Assembly (NCBI RefSeq): GCF_004366035.1
Contig: NZ_SOEE01000004.1
Coordinates: 72,007 to 136,006, forward strand
Reading direction: 5' to 3'
Length of the DNA: 64,000 nt
Source: Cytobacillus oceanisediminis
Lineage (GTDB): Bacteria; Bacillota; Bacilli; Bacillales; Cytobacillaceae
In this document: one piece after another, positions 27,423 through 35,685 of the stretch
Position numbering within the stretch: position 1 is the stretch's first letter
How the letters are laid out: every line of letters starts with the position of its first letter
Translations under genes and position numbers: made by a program
Notes under the pieces: generated by a model
Told to the model about the DNA's origin: nothing
Databases searched by the model: none
What the model saw: only the letters and a program-made list of their open reading frames with translations

Positions 27423-28283
27423 ATGAAAATAAAGGGACTTATCATAGGCGTTTTTTTTCTAATGATTCTGGCTTCATGTACGGATCTTAATGCGGTTGAA
27501 AGTCAGCCATCAGAATTGGAAAAAGAAGAGTATAAGCAAGAAGAAAATAATTCGGATGATCATTCCAAAGTTCATGAATCCAATTTGCAGAAGAACAAAG
27601 AAGATGCCAAAAAAGAACCGAAAGAAGAAGCTGTATCCTTATCAGAGCCGCAATACAAGATAAATGCAAGTAATTGGACAATAGAACCAATGAATCATGC
27701 AAACTCAAAGGTTGTATTACTGACCATTGACGATGCTCCTGATAAAAATGCATTGGAGATGGCCAGGATCTTAAAAAAACTTTCAGCACCAGCTATCTTT
27801 TTTGTTAATGGACACTTTATTGATACTCCGGAAGAAGCAGAAGTTTTGAAAGCTATTCACGAACTTGGTTTTGCTATCGGTAATCACACATACAGCCACC
27901 CCAACTTAAAAACTTTATCCGAGGAACAGCAATATGATGAGATTGTTAGTCTTAATGATCGAGTAGAAGAGATTATCGGAGAGAGGCCAAAATTCTTCAG
28001 GGCACCATTTGGATCCATTTCAGACTACAGCAGAAAGGTTGCTAAGGATGAAAACATGCTTCTCATGAATTGGACATACGGATATGACTGGGAAAAGGAA
28101 TATCAATCAAAAGATGCTTTAGCAGATATAATGATTAATTCACCCTTTTTAGTGAATGGTGCAAACTTACTGATGCATGATAGGCAATGGACAAAAGAAG
28201 CATTAGAGGATATCGTGAAAGGGCTGCGGAATAAAGGATTTAGCCCAGTTGATCCTGCTCAGATCAGCCAGGAAATAGAATGA
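27423..28283 (+). CDS. Polysaccharide deacetylase lipoprotein (NodB domain)
   Basis: A 286-residue lipoprotein: signal 4-16 with lipobox LASC (C19), an acidic low-complexity linker (about 25-75), then a NodB domain. Catalytic motifs are TIDDAP (general base and metal Asp), HTYSH (two metal His), RAPFG and the WTYGYDW loop. The family removes acetyl groups from peptidoglycan or other wall glycans outside the cell. In Bacillus such paralogues modify wall or spore peptidoglycan; the exact target is unknown. The ATG follows TAGGAGG. Confidence 0.87.
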   Translation: MKIKGLIIGVFFLMILASCTDLNAVESQPSELEKEEYKQEENNSDDHSKVHESNLQKNKEDAKKEPKEEAVSLSEPQYKINASNWTIEPMNHANSKVVLLTIDDAPDKNALEMARILKKLSAPAIFFVNGHFIDTPEEAEVLKAIHELGFAIGNHTYSHPNLKTLSEEQQYDEIVSLNDRVEEIIGERPKFFRAPFGSISDYSRKVAKDENMLLMNWTYGYDWEKEYQSKDALADIMINSPFLVNGANLLMHDRQWTKEALEDIVKGLRNKGFSPVDPAQISQEIE

Positions 28284-28317
28284 GAACAGCAGCTGCTGTT
28301 CTCAACGTTTTTTTATA
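28281..28317 (+). terminator. Terminator of the deacetylase gene
   Basis: TGAGAACAGC pairs perfectly with GCTGTTCTCA (28281-28290 with 28295-28304), followed by ACG and seven T. Confidence 0.75.
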
Positions 28318-28322
28318 ATCAA

Positions 28323-28760
28323 TTATTTTCTTTTATAATAGTACATGATTCTTCCATTGAAGAGATGCAGTTCACCTTGCAGCTTTTTAGCGAGAAATTT
28401 GCAAAATTCATTTGCTTTACCTTTATCTCCAAATGTTGCAGTTTCCGGCAATGTAACCTGTATGTAGACCTGCTCCCGTTCAGAACCGTCTTCCTCAATA
28501 ACATTTTCTTTATCAATGCCAAGCAATATGGCGTTATATCGGTCATGGTCTGAAAATAGGTAAAACCAGGTTCCTTTTGCTTCAGGCTTTTCTTTAATCT
28601 CATAAGGAAAAGCGGCATCATTATATTCCCATTTAATCTGGCTGCCTGTTTTACCTGTAATATCCTTATAATATAAGAAAAGTTCTTTAAGCTCTTCAGT
28701 TGAAATATTATCCTTAGCTGATGAAGGAACCAGCTTGATAAAAGAATTAGCTGCCAACAT
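28323..28760 (-). CDS. DUF1885-like protein
   Basis: A 145-residue soluble protein. SFIKLVP at the start, LFLYYKDITGKTG, and DAAFPYEIKE recall the small Bacillaceae DUF1885 family, of known fold but unknown function; I recall this from memory and am not certain. The ATG at 28758-28760 follows GGGGGGAAAG closely; a TTG one codon later is better spaced and may be the true start. It converges on the deacetylase gene. Confidence 0.6.
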   Translation of the reverse strand: MLAANSFIKLVPSSAKDNISTEELKELFLYYKDITGKTGSQIKWEYNDAAFPYEIKEKPEAKGTWFYLFSDHDRYNAILLGIDKENVIEEDGSEREQVYIQVTLPETATFGDKGKANEFCKFLAKKLQGELHLFNGRIMYYYKRK

Positions 28761-28930
28761 CTTTCCCCCCATTATCCCCATAATTATGGTAATGAACATC
28801 TTCCTTCATTCTAGCATTAGATAAAATCTTATGACAACTTAAAATAGAAGGTAAATATAAATTACTTGTCAAAGCGCCTAAAGTGAATTATAATAATATT
28901 CTAAATATTTATTCAAAAAGGAGGTATTTT

Positions 28931-29230
28931 ATGGATTATTTTGAGAAGCTCTATGATGAGCATGAAAACGTGAATGTCCGTTTTGTTGGATTTACGACCG
29001 AGTCAACACGTTATGATTTTGGAATTGTTTATACAAACCTCTTCTTTTCTAAGCCTCTGGTTATTTGTATGCAGACCGGCCGCTCCACTCTCCTCGACCC
29101 TAAAGATCTCGAAGACATCGAATACTTGCAAAAGGCATTTAAGCTTGATTTATATGAACAGGCGGCTGATTTAAGCGAGTTTTTCATAGAAGCGATCCCT
29201 GGTGCGCGTTTCGAAGAACAATACGATTAA
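28931..29230 (+). CDS. SAV0927/DUF3055 family protein
   Basis: A 99-residue soluble protein. NVRFVGFTTESTRYDFGIVYTN, KPLVICMQTGRSTLL and the acidic end resemble the SAV0927 (DUF3055) family common in Bacilli and staphylococci; its function is unknown. The ATG at 28931 follows GGAGGTATTTT. A longer frame starting at 28883 lacks a site. It is monocistronic, with its own terminator before the SR1 promoter. Confidence 0.7.
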   Translation: MDYFEKLYDEHENVNVRFVGFTTESTRYDFGIVYTNLFFSKPLVICMQTGRSTLLDPKDLEDIEYLQKAFKLDLYEQAADLSEFFIEAIPGARFEEQYD

Positions 29231-29231
29231 A

Positions 29232-29264
29232 CAAAAAAACAGGCCGAATTGGTCTGTTTTTTTA
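29232..29264 (+). terminator. Terminator of the DUF3055 gene
   Basis: AAAAAACAGGCC pairs with GGTCTGTTTTTT (one G-T pair) around GAATT, ending in a T-run. Confidence 0.85.
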
Positions 29265-29328
29265 TTATGTCATACTATTGATAAAGGTTTATAAATCTTA
29301 TAAGCTTAAATACCAATAAAAAAATAAT

Positions 29329-29339
29329 TATGTTATACA
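29329..29339 (+). promoter_or_regulatory. CcpN box 1 upstream of SR1
   Basis: TATGTTATACA fits the CcpN motif TRTGHYATAYW at every position. It lies just upstream of the -35 of the SR1 promoter. In B. subtilis CcpN represses SR1 under glycolytic conditions through two such boxes. Confidence 0.7.
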
Positions 29340-29346
29340 ATTGGGC

Positions 29347-29375
29347 TTGATAATTTAATAATGTTATATTATTAT
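29347..29375 (+). promoter_or_regulatory. Sigma-A promoter of SR1
   Basis: TTGATA (29347-29352) and TATTAT (29370-29375) are separated by exactly 17 bases. The predicted start is near 29382. Confidence 0.7.
29360..29370 (+). promoter_or_regulatory. CcpN box 2 in the SR1 promoter spacer
   Basis: AATGTTATATT fits TRTGHYATAYW with one mismatch at the first base, and overlaps the spacer up to the -10. Spacing to box 1 is 31 bases, about three helical turns. Confidence 0.6.
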
Positions 29376-29385
29376 TGATTTATAG

Positions 29386-29399
29386 ATAAAGCGCTTTCA
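29386..29399 (+). promoter_or_regulatory. cre-like site at the SR1 transcription start
   Basis: ATAAAGCGCTTTCA matches the CcpA operator TGAAAGCGCTTTCA at 12 of 14 positions; the right half is perfect. It lies just behind the predicted transcription start, where CcpA would block. Confidence 0.55.
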
Positions 29400-29436
29400 A
29401 ATAATACTAAAACTCATTGAAAAGGAGAATGAAAAG

Positions 29437-29571
29437 ATGGGTACAATCGTATGCCAGGCTTGCAATTCAACTATTGATCACTTTGAGGATGAAAAAGTAA
29501 CAGTACTATATTCAAAAAAATGCAATTGCTGTGACGGAGATAAAACAGAGAATACAAAAAATAATCGTTAA
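29437..29571 (+). CDS. sr1P: GapA-binding peptide SR1P
   Basis: A 44-residue peptide starting MGTIVCQACNSTIDHFEDEK, matching the SR1P family. In B. subtilis the 39-residue SR1P (YkzW) binds GapA and promotes its moonlighting interaction with RNase J1, changing RNA decay. Two cysteines C6 and C9 plus C29, C31 and C32 suggest a metal site. A strong AAAGGAG site lies before the ATG. rnjA, encoding the RNase J1 partner, lies 14 kb upstream in this window. Confidence 0.9.
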   Translation: MGTIVCQACNSTIDHFEDEKVTVLYSKKCNCCDGDKTENTKNNR

Positions 29572-29576
29572 TAATA

Positions 29577-29610
29577 AAAAGAGCCTTTCCTAAAGAGGAA
29601 GGCTCTTTTG
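29577..29610. terminator. Bidirectional terminator of SR1 and speA
   Basis: AAAAGAGCC plus TCCT pairs with AGGA plus GGCTCTTTT over about 13 bases with an internal bulge. A-tract and T-run flank it, serving both convergent units. Confidence 0.85.
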
Positions 29611-29612
29611 CA

Positions 29613-31082
29613 TTATCTGATGGCCCGGTGCTCCTCAATAACGCGAAGATATTTGAAGTCATAATCTTCCGGCCCTTGAACTGGAAGTCCCGCTTCCATA
29701 TTCGTTTTAATATAACGAAGGTTTTCCTTAGTAATGATTTCCCCTGGAATAAATATAGGTATTCCGGGTGGATAAACCATAATGAATTCAGCGATAATTC
29801 TACCTTCTGACTTGTCAAATGGAACCAGTTCTGTATCGGCATAAAATGCGTCACGGGGTGTAAGTGATAAAACGGGAATATCAGGCAGCAGCACTTGAGT
29901 TTCAAGCTTTTCAGTATTTCCTTTACGCTCATTAGCGAGTTCGGCAAGAGCGGAAACTAAGATATCAGCTTCTCTTTCAGTGTCACCGGGGGTAATGATG
30001 CAAAGGATATTATATAAATCAGACATTTCTACTTCGATATTATGATGCTCCCTAAGCCAATTTTCAACATCGAAACCATTCATGCCAAGTTCTTTAACAG
30101 AAATAATCAATTTGGTCGGATCGTAGTCATGCGCCGCTTGTGTTTCCAGTATTTCTTCACCGACACAATATAGCCGGTCAATTGCATTGATGCGACTGCG
30201 GATGGACTGGGCCAAATCAATAGTCTTTTGAATAAGTTCTTTTCCTTCAGTGGCAAGACGTTTTCTGGCAACATCCAAGGAGGCAAGCAATAAATAAGAA
30301 GTGGAAGTTGTTGTCAGCATGCTTAAAATGGATTGTACCCTTTTGGCAGAAATAAGGTTCCCTTTCATATTTAAGATTGAACTTTGTGTCATGGATCCGC
30401 CCAGTTTGTGGACTGATGTTGCTGCTAAATCAGCTCCGGCCTGCATGGCGGATAATGGAAGCTCGTCATGGAAGTGAATATGCACACCATGGGCTTCATC
30501 CACAAGGACAGGTACATTGTATGAATGGGCTATTTCAACAATTTTTTTTAAATCGGCAGAAATACCGAAATAGGTAGGATTAATCACTAATACCCCTTTT
30601 GCATCCGGATGAAGTTCCAGGGCTTTCGAGACTGATTCAGTTGTTATTCCGTGAGATATGCCCAATTTTTCATCAATTTCAGGATGTATAAAAATAGGGG
30701 TTGCCCCTGAAAACACAATTGCAGACATGACGGATTTATGAACATTCCTAGGAACAATGATTTTATCTCCTGGCCCGCAGACAGCCATAACCATGGTCAT
30801 GATGGCTCCGCTTGTTCCTTGTACAGAGAAAAATGTTTTATCTGCCCCAAAGGCCTCTGCTGCAAGATCCTGTGCTTCTTTTATAATGCCTTTGGGCTGA
30901 TGAAGATCATCAAGAGGACCAATGTTGATAAGGTCAATAGCGAGTGCATTATCACCTATATATTCCCTGAATTCCGGATCAATCCCGGCACCTTTTTTGT
31001 GGCCGGGTATATGAAACTGTACCGGGTCCTTTTTTGCGTGTGCAAGCAAACCGCTGAACAGCGGTGTTTTGTATTGAGACAA
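29613..31082 (-). CDS. speA: Arginine decarboxylase SpeA
   Basis: A 489-residue PLP enzyme of the Orn/Lys/Arg decarboxylase group (fold III family, AAT-like), matching B. subtilis SpeA along its length. It makes agmatine, the first step to putrescine and spermidine. D195 (VDEAHG) and the PLP lysine K226 (SVHKLGGS) are in place; the C-terminal PGIPIFIPGE motif is typical. The ATG at 31082 lies behind AGAGGTGTGGGAAT. Its neighbour SR1 regulates arginine catabolism, so arginine use is controlled on both sides of the terminator. Confidence 0.93.
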   Translation of the reverse strand: MSQYKTPLFSGLLAHAKKDPVQFHIPGHKKGAGIDPEFREYIGDNALAIDLINIGPLDDLHQPKGIIKEAQDLAAEAFGADKTFFSVQGTSGAIMTMVMAVCGPGDKIIVPRNVHKSVMSAIVFSGATPIFIHPEIDEKLGISHGITTESVSKALELHPDAKGVLVINPTYFGISADLKKIVEIAHSYNVPVLVDEAHGVHIHFHDELPLSAMQAGADLAATSVHKLGGSMTQSSILNMKGNLISAKRVQSILSMLTTTSTSYLLLASLDVARKRLATEGKELIQKTIDLAQSIRSRINAIDRLYCVGEEILETQAAHDYDPTKLIISVKELGMNGFDVENWLREHHNIEVEMSDLYNILCIITPGDTEREADILVSALAELANERKGNTEKLETQVLLPDIPVLSLTPRDAFYADTELVPFDKSEGRIIAEFIMVYPPGIPIFIPGEIITKENLRYIKTNMEAGLPVQGPEDYDFKYLRVIEEHRAIR

Positions 31083-31217
31083 CTTATTCCCACACCTCTT
31101 TAATAATAATATTTCAATATGCTCATGCTGTTATAAAACATTTGCATTATAGCATTATTCAATCCCTTTGCATAGAAAGTTTTATTGCACACTCATTCTG
31201 TTAAAGCGCATTCTAGT

Positions 31218-31290
31218 TACCGCTCCTAGGGACGAAAGGCTTGCCAGCCCCTTCCTTAAGGCAGGGCTCGTCTTATGCTTGTCGTCCTCC
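31218..31290. repeat. Partial copy of the GC-rich Bacillus intergenic repeat
   Basis: GGCTCGTCTTATGCTTGTCG at 31265-31284 matches the reverse complement of 41818-41837 at 19 of 20 positions. The island is GC-rich in an AT-rich gap of 300 bases between speA and the NMO gene. Nothing else is seen there except the two promoters. Confidence 0.5.
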
Positions 31291-31382
31291 ACATTTCGGT
31301 TTGCCATTAGTTTTTGAAGTTAACAGGAATTTAAACCTTACGAATAGAAAATAAAAGTTAGGAAGAAATGGAGGGTATATAA

Positions 31383-32342
31383 ATGAACTGGAACACACGT
31401 GTGACAGAATTATTGAAAATTAAATATCCAATTATACAGGGCGGCCTTGCCCATCTTGCCTATTCAGAATTGGCTGCAGCTGTTTCAAATGCCGGAGGAT
31501 TAGGGCAGGTTACCGCAATGTCTCTCAGCAGCCCGGAAAAACTAAGAGATGAGATCCAAAAGGTGAAGAAATTGACAGACAAACCATTTGGAGTTAATTT
31601 TGCTATTGGACAGCATGGAAGGCCATTTTCTCACTACCTGAATGTTGCGATTGAAGAAGAAGTCCCTGTTATTTCTATGACAGGGGGAAATCCTGCTCCT
31701 ATTTTTGATCAATTAAAGGGTGTCAATGTTAAGAAACTTGTACTTGTGGCGGCAAAACGGCAGGCGGTAAAGGCGGAGGAACTTGGGGCTGATGCTGTGA
31801 TGGTTGTCGGGCAGGAAGGCGGCGGACATTTAGGCAGGGATGATATTGGAACCTTCGTTCTAGTACCTCAGGTGGCTGATGCTGTATCCATTCCTGTTAT
31901 TGCATCAGGAGGAATCGGAGACGGCAGGGGCCTAATGGCAGCATTAAGCCTTGGAGCAGAGGGTATTGAGATGGGGACAAGATTTGTTGCAACAAAGGAA
32001 TGCGTACATGCTTCTGAATTATATAAAAATCGTTTAGTTGAAGGAACAGAAAATGACACAGTAGTAATAAAAAGAACTATAGGTGCACCTGCAAGAGTTA
32101 TCGCCAACTCATGGTCGGAAAAAATACTCGAAATCGAAAAGCAAAACGGCGGCTATGAGCAGTTAAAAGACTACATTAGCGGGAATGCTAATAAAAAATA
32201 TATATATGAAGGGAAAGACCATGAAGGATTTGCATGGGCAGGACAAGTTATGGGATTAATTAAGGATATCCCGTCTGTTCAAGAATTATTCCAGCAGATC
32301 ATTGCAGAAGGAGAATCAATCAGGGGGAAATGGAATAAATAA
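31383..32342 (+). CDS. Nitronate monooxygenase-like flavoprotein
   Basis: A 319-residue TIM-barrel FMN protein of the 2-nitropropane dioxygenase family, which includes nitronate monooxygenases and FabK enoyl-ACP reductases. PIIQGGLAHLA at the N-terminus, GQEGGGHLGRD with the catalytic-type histidine, and the phosphate-binding ASGGIGDGRG and GAEGIEMGTRF loops are visible. Nitronate detoxification is the likely role; a reductase role cannot be excluded. The ATG follows GGAGGGTATATAA. Confidence 0.82.
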   Translation: MNWNTRVTELLKIKYPIIQGGLAHLAYSELAAAVSNAGGLGQVTAMSLSSPEKLRDEIQKVKKLTDKPFGVNFAIGQHGRPFSHYLNVAIEEEVPVISMTGGNPAPIFDQLKGVNVKKLVLVAAKRQAVKAEELGADAVMVVGQEGGGHLGRDDIGTFVLVPQVADAVSIPVIASGGIGDGRGLMAALSLGAEGIEMGTRFVATKECVHASELYKNRLVEGTENDTVVIKRTIGAPARVIANSWSEKILEIEKQNGGYEQLKDYISGNANKKYIYEGKDHEGFAWAGQVMGLIKDIPSVQELFQQIIAEGESIRGKWNK

Positions 32343-32399
32343 TTATGATAAAATAATGTGAAAATGCACCATGAATTATCGTAAATGAGGTGAAGTGAA

Positions 32400-32675
32400 A
32401 TGGAATATCAATACCCGATTGACCAGGATTGGTCAACAGAAGAAATAGTTGACGTTATCAAATACTTTGAAAGCATTGAAATGGCATACGAAAAAGGAAT
32501 TGAGCGAGAACAATTCATGAATGCATATAGACGCTTTAAGGAAATCGTTCCGGGGAAAGCCCAGGAGAAAAACATCTGTGATGAATTTGAAGAACAAAGC
32601 GGCTATTCCTCTTACCGGACAGTTAAATTGGCCAAAGAACGTTCAGCCGGGGATAAAGTAAGAATGCAGAAATAG
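32400..32675 (+). CDS. yktA: YktA family protein (UPF0223)
   Basis: A 91-residue protein matching B. subtilis YktA: YPxDxDWSTEE near the start, [16 protein letters not shown] in the middle and SGYSSYRxVKxAK at the end. It is small, helical and soluble. The function is unknown. The ATG follows TGAGGTGAAG. It precedes convergent yktB as in B. subtilis. Confidence 0.87.
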   Translation: MEYQYPIDQDWSTEEIVDVIKYFESIEMAYEKGIEREQFMNAYRRFKEIVPGKAQEKNICDEFEEQSGYSSYRTVKLAKERSAGDKVRMQK

Positions 32676-32681
32676 ACTTAG

Positions 32682-32720
32682 TAAAAAAACAAACCTTCAA
32701 ATTGAAGGTTTGTTTTTTTT
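32682..32720. terminator. Bidirectional terminator between yktA and yktB
   Basis: A 17-bp perfect stem (32683-32699 with 32703-32719) with a 3-base loop and A/T flanks. Confidence 0.9.
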
Positions 32721-32752
32721 GAGCTGCGTAATCCACGTAGTGCGAAACATGT

Positions 32753-33373
32753 TTATGCCATTTTGTATAGGGGTAATAAATTTCTAAATACAGATTCAGC
32801 TTTTTCAATAAACTGATCAGGTGACATGTGAACGGCATCCTCTCGAGAAATATGATAGCCGCAAAGAATTTCAGCTTTTTTAACATTTTGCAGGCGCTGA
32901 AACATGGATTTCAATTCTTCTTTGGAAAGTTGATTATGCATAACAGCATCTGGTTTTGTGTGATCGCCGGACCAGACATAATCTTTGGGTATCTCTTTAT
33001 AAAATTTATCCAGGCTGTTCTCAAAAGACTTGCCTGCAGCAGCTTTATTCGGTGCTTCATAGATGATGGCAAACCAGATGAATACATGCGTTTCCCACAA
33101 ACCTATCTGGAAATGGGGAAGCATTTTGTATCCCCTTGCATTGCCTGCAAATGCGACCCAAGTATCATTTGGCGGATTCTTTGTTCTCCTAGCATGCTTA
33201 GCAACATGAGGGAACATTTCATCTCCGGACAGGTTTGAGAGAGAGGGTGCAAAATGGCGTCCCAAATCTTCTAACTTAGGCCTAATAACAGATTTTAATC
33301 TGTCCATTCTTTCATCAAGTCCATCTATTTTAAAGACATCGAAATCATCATTCGTAAAACCAGAAAAAGACAT
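32753..33373 (-). CDS. yktB: YktB family protein (UPF0637, DUF1054)
   Basis: A 206-residue soluble protein typical of the DUF1054 family (SGFTNDDFDVFKIDGLDERM at the start, PHFQIGLWETHVFIWFAIIYE in the middle). A conserved histidine and aromatic residues line the predicted pocket, but no reaction is known. The ATG follows TAGGAGGT. It matches yktB of B. subtilis in sequence and place. Confidence 0.88.
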   Translation of the reverse strand: MSFSGFTNDDFDVFKIDGLDERMDRLKSVIRPKLEDLGRHFAPSLSNLSGDEMFPHVAKHARRTKNPPNDTWVAFAGNARGYKMLPHFQIGLWETHVFIWFAIIYEAPNKAAAGKSFENSLDKFYKEIPKDYVWSGDHTKPDAVMHNQLSKEELKSMFQRLQNVKKAEILCGYHISREDAVHMSPDQFIEKAESVFRNLLPLYKMA

Positions 33374-33568
33374 AAGCTAACCTCCTATATACTTTGTCAA
33401 ATATTGTAGCATAACCTCGAACAATCGAAAAATTTTAAGCTCTAAAGACGAGACTAAATAAAGTTTTAGGTTATCGCACAAATTAGTTGCAACTGAGAAT
33501 TGTCCTTCATATGATAATAGTAAAAATAATCAGAAAATTAAACACTTTTGGAAGGGGTGTACTGTCTA

Positions 33569-33763
33569 ATGAAACAACTTATGAATACAGTTAAGAAGAA
33601 AAATGGTGATAGGGAAAGAACTGCGGTCTTAAGGCTGGAAATGGATTATGAGTTAGCAACTTTGTTTGATGCCATGTCAGAAAAAAATGAAGATCTTCAG
33701 AAAAAATCAAAACTAAAGCTTGAAAAAATCAGGCAGGAACTTCTTAGATTAAAAGCGCTTTAA
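33569..33763 (+). CDS. ykzI: Small coiled-coil protein (YkzI position)
   Basis: A 64-residue charged helical protein: basic N-terminus (VKKKNGDRERTAVLRLEMDY) and a C-terminal coiled coil (KSKLKLEKIRQELLRLKAL). The ATG at 33569 is used; GGAAGGGGTG lies upstream with a long spacer. The upstream frame from 33548 begins with a TTG without a site. The symbol rests on position between yktB and suhB, as for ykzI of B. subtilis, plus size. The function is unknown. Confidence 0.6.
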   Translation: MKQLMNTVKKKNGDRERTAVLRLEMDYELATLFDAMSEKNEDLQKKSKLKLEKIRQELLRLKAL

Positions 33764-33825
33764 GATTAATTGTGACTAAAGGAGAAAAGGCAGAAAAAAT
33801 GCAAAAGAAAAGAAAGGATAATTAG

Positions 33826-33870
33826 AAACGGACTCCCAGAATATTATGAGGAGTTCGTTTATTATTTTGT
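33826..33870 (+). terminator. Terminator of ykzI
   Basis: AAACGGACTCC pairs with GGAGTTCGTTT (33826-33836 with 33850-33860, one G-T pair), followed by ATTATTTTG. Confidence 0.75.
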
Positions 33871-33988
33871 TAATTGTTTTTACTGCAAATGATAACCCGC
33901 ATCATAGGAGAGTATATAACTTGAAGAACATTGCTATTTAATTTAAGCTAGTTATATTTTAAGGATATACCAAGCGGAGGGTGGACCC

Positions 33989-34789
33989 ATGACAAATTGG
34001 AGTGAAATTCATACATATGCCAAAGCCTTGATTAAAGAGGCTGGCGAGAATATTAAAAATTCTTTCAGCAAAACGTTGACCATCACCACCAAGTCAAATG
34101 CAAACGATTTAGTGACAGATATAGATCAGGAAACAGAACAATTCTTCATAAAAAAAATTAATGAAAAATATCCTGGCCATCGAATTCTTGGTGAAGAGGG
34201 TTTCGGTGATAAGCTGAGTGATATGGAAGGAATTATCTGGATTATTGATCCAATTGACGGAACAATGAATTTTGTCCATCAGCAAAGAAACTTTGCCATA
34301 TCAGTAGGCATTTATGAAAATGGAAAAGGGAAAATTGGTTTAATTTACGATGTAGTCCATGATGAGTTATATCATTGCATGAAGGGGCAGGGTGTGTTCA
34401 TGAATGATTTGGAACTTCCGCCATTACAGGAAACGGATGTCTCAAAGGCAATAATCGGATTGAATGCTACATGGGTTACGGAAAATAGAAGAATTGATCC
34501 ATCACTACTGGCTCCCCTCGTAAGAAAGGCAAGAGGAACCCGATCCTATGGTTCAGCTGCAATTGAAATGGCATATATTGCATCCGGGAGGGTTGATGCA
34601 TACATAACAATGCGTCTGGCTCCATGGGATTTCGCAGCAGGTGTGATTATGATTGAGGAACTGGGAGGAATTGCAACAACCGTTAAAGGTGATCCGCTGA
34701 ACTATCTTGAAAATAATTCTGTTTTTGTCTCTAAGCCAGGGCTTCATCAGGAAATTATGAAAGAATATTTAAAAAATGGAAATTGGTAA
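33989..34789 (+). CDS. suhB: Inositol monophosphatase family phosphatase (SuhB/YktC)
   Basis: A 266-residue lithium-sensitive type phosphatase. Metal ligands E69-E70 (GEEG), D87-P-I-D90-G-T (DPIDGTMNFV) and the late WDFAAG motif are intact. The family hydrolyses inositol phosphate; bacterial members also act on NADP or play non-enzymatic roles. It matches yktC/suhB of B. subtilis. The ATG at 33989 follows GCGGAGGGTGG. Its end overlaps the start of a GNAT gene by 14 bases, so the two are probably translated together. Confidence 0.9.
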   Translation: MTNWSEIHTYAKALIKEAGENIKNSFSKTLTITTKSNANDLVTDIDQETEQFFIKKINEKYPGHRILGEEGFGDKLSDMEGIIWIIDPIDGTMNFVHQQRNFAISVGIYENGKGKIGLIYDVVHDELYHCMKGQGVFMNDLELPPLQETDVSKAIIGLNATWVTENRRIDPSLLAPLVRKARGTRSYGSAAIEMAYIASGRVDAYITMRLAPWDFAAGVIMIEELGGIATTVKGDPLNYLENNSVFVSKPGLHQEIMKEYLKNGNW

Positions 34790-35246
34790 TTTATCAGGCA
34801 GCAGGTTCAAAGATGAAGACTTTCCATTTTTTTTAGAGGTCATCAGGGATAGTGCTGCTTGGGAAGAAGAAGAAAAAAGCGGGCATAACCTAATGGATTA
34901 TATGGCCAGGTATCAGGAATTGAATGGGGAGTGGAGAATTTGGAGGCATGATGGAGAACGGATAGCCGTCACATTCCATGTAAATTCATCTCCTTCTAAC
35001 CGGAAACCATGGCTCGGTACCATCCTGGTTAAGAACAGTATTCGAAGGAAAGGAATCGGTACCAAGATTATCGGGCAATTGGCCGCAGAATTAAAGAAAA
35101 AAGGAGAAAAGTCCTTCTTTGCAGGTGTTCCTGAAAACCGGCAAAGTTGGATATATTTTTTAGCTGATGCCGGTTTTGAGCAATTCAAAATGGAGGCTTC
35201 CCCTGATGGAAAAGACTTTTTAATAATGGTCTGTCCATTAATTTGA
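34776..35246 (+). CDS. GNAT-family N-acetyltransferase
   Basis: A 156-residue acetyltransferase. The acetyl-CoA loop R/KxxGxG appears as RRKGIGTKIIGQLAAELKK, preceded by the WLGTILVKNSIR strand. The substrate is unknown. Its ATG lies within the suhB end (14-base overlap), indicating translational coupling. B. subtilis lacks a gene at this place as far as I recall, so it may be a lineage addition. Confidence 0.8.
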   Translation: MEIGNLSGSRFKDEDFPFFLEVIRDSAAWEEEEKSGHNLMDYMARYQELNGEWRIWRHDGERIAVTFHVNSSPSNRKPWLGTILVKNSIRRKGIGTKIIGQLAAELKKKGEKSFFAGVPENRQSWIYFLADAGFEQFKMEASPDGKDFLIMVCPLI

Positions 35247-35276
35247 AAAAGCTGCAGCGCAGAGCTGCAGCTTTTA
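35247..35276. terminator. Bidirectional terminator between the GNAT gene and ylaF
   Basis: A 12-bp perfect stem (35247-35258 with 35264-35275) with a GCAGA loop. Confidence 0.85.
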
Positions 35277-35284
35277 TGCCGTTT

Positions 35285-35470
35285 CTATAATAAACCGTCT
35301 TCCCTCATTTTCTTCTTTGTTTTAAAACCGTATCCCATTACAAAAATTAAAGCAATGATGGCAATGATCATGCCTATAATGCTTCTTTCAGCTACTGCAA
35401 CGCCTATGCCCATCATGCATAGAGCTGCCCCAATCGCAAAGGCTAATAAAGGCCACTTGATTTTGTTCAT
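35285..35470 (-). CDS. ylaF: YlaF-family membrane protein (DUF5325)
   Basis: A 61-residue protein with two close transmembrane helices (about 6-25 and 31-48) and a basic tail KTKKKMREDG. GIGVAVAERSIIGMIIAI matches the YlaF family. It is upstream of and divergent from typA, as ylaF is beside ylaG (typA) in B. subtilis. The function is unknown. Confidence 0.75.
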   Translation of the reverse strand: MNKIKWPLLAFAIGAALCMMGIGVAVAERSIIGMIIAIIALIFVMGYGFKTKKKMREDGLL

Positions 35471-35617
35471 AATTTTTTTTACACTCCCAAGCGGATTATT
35501 TTAAGTAAATACTGGCGAAAAATAGGTAAAGAGAATAAAAATAAACAGCGTACATCAGAAATAAATCCTTTTCTACATTATTTTACACAAAAAGCTTTTA
35601 GGTTTCTATAGTAATTG

Positions 35618-35626
35618 TGATATAAT
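35618..35626 (+). promoter_or_regulatory. Extended -10 promoter of typA
   Basis: TGATATAAT gives a perfect extended -10, 60 bases before the typA start. The -35 is weak. Confidence 0.5.
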
Positions 35627-35685
35627 GTATCAGTTGTGAAAAATGTTGAAAAGTGATTCAGTTTTTATAAATAGGAGGAAATCTT

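Larger units (their letters stand above)
29382..29610 (+). ncRNA. sr1: SR1 dual-function small RNA
   Basis: A predicted RNA of about 225 bases from the promoter at 29347-29375 to the terminator at 29577-29609. In B. subtilis the 205-base SR1 lies between pdhD and speA, base-pairs with ahrC mRNA (arginine catabolism activator) and encodes SR1P. Here it is again directly upstream of the convergent speA, although several other genes separate it from pdhD. The whole context, two CcpN boxes, cre-like site and peptide, supports the call. Confidence 0.8.
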
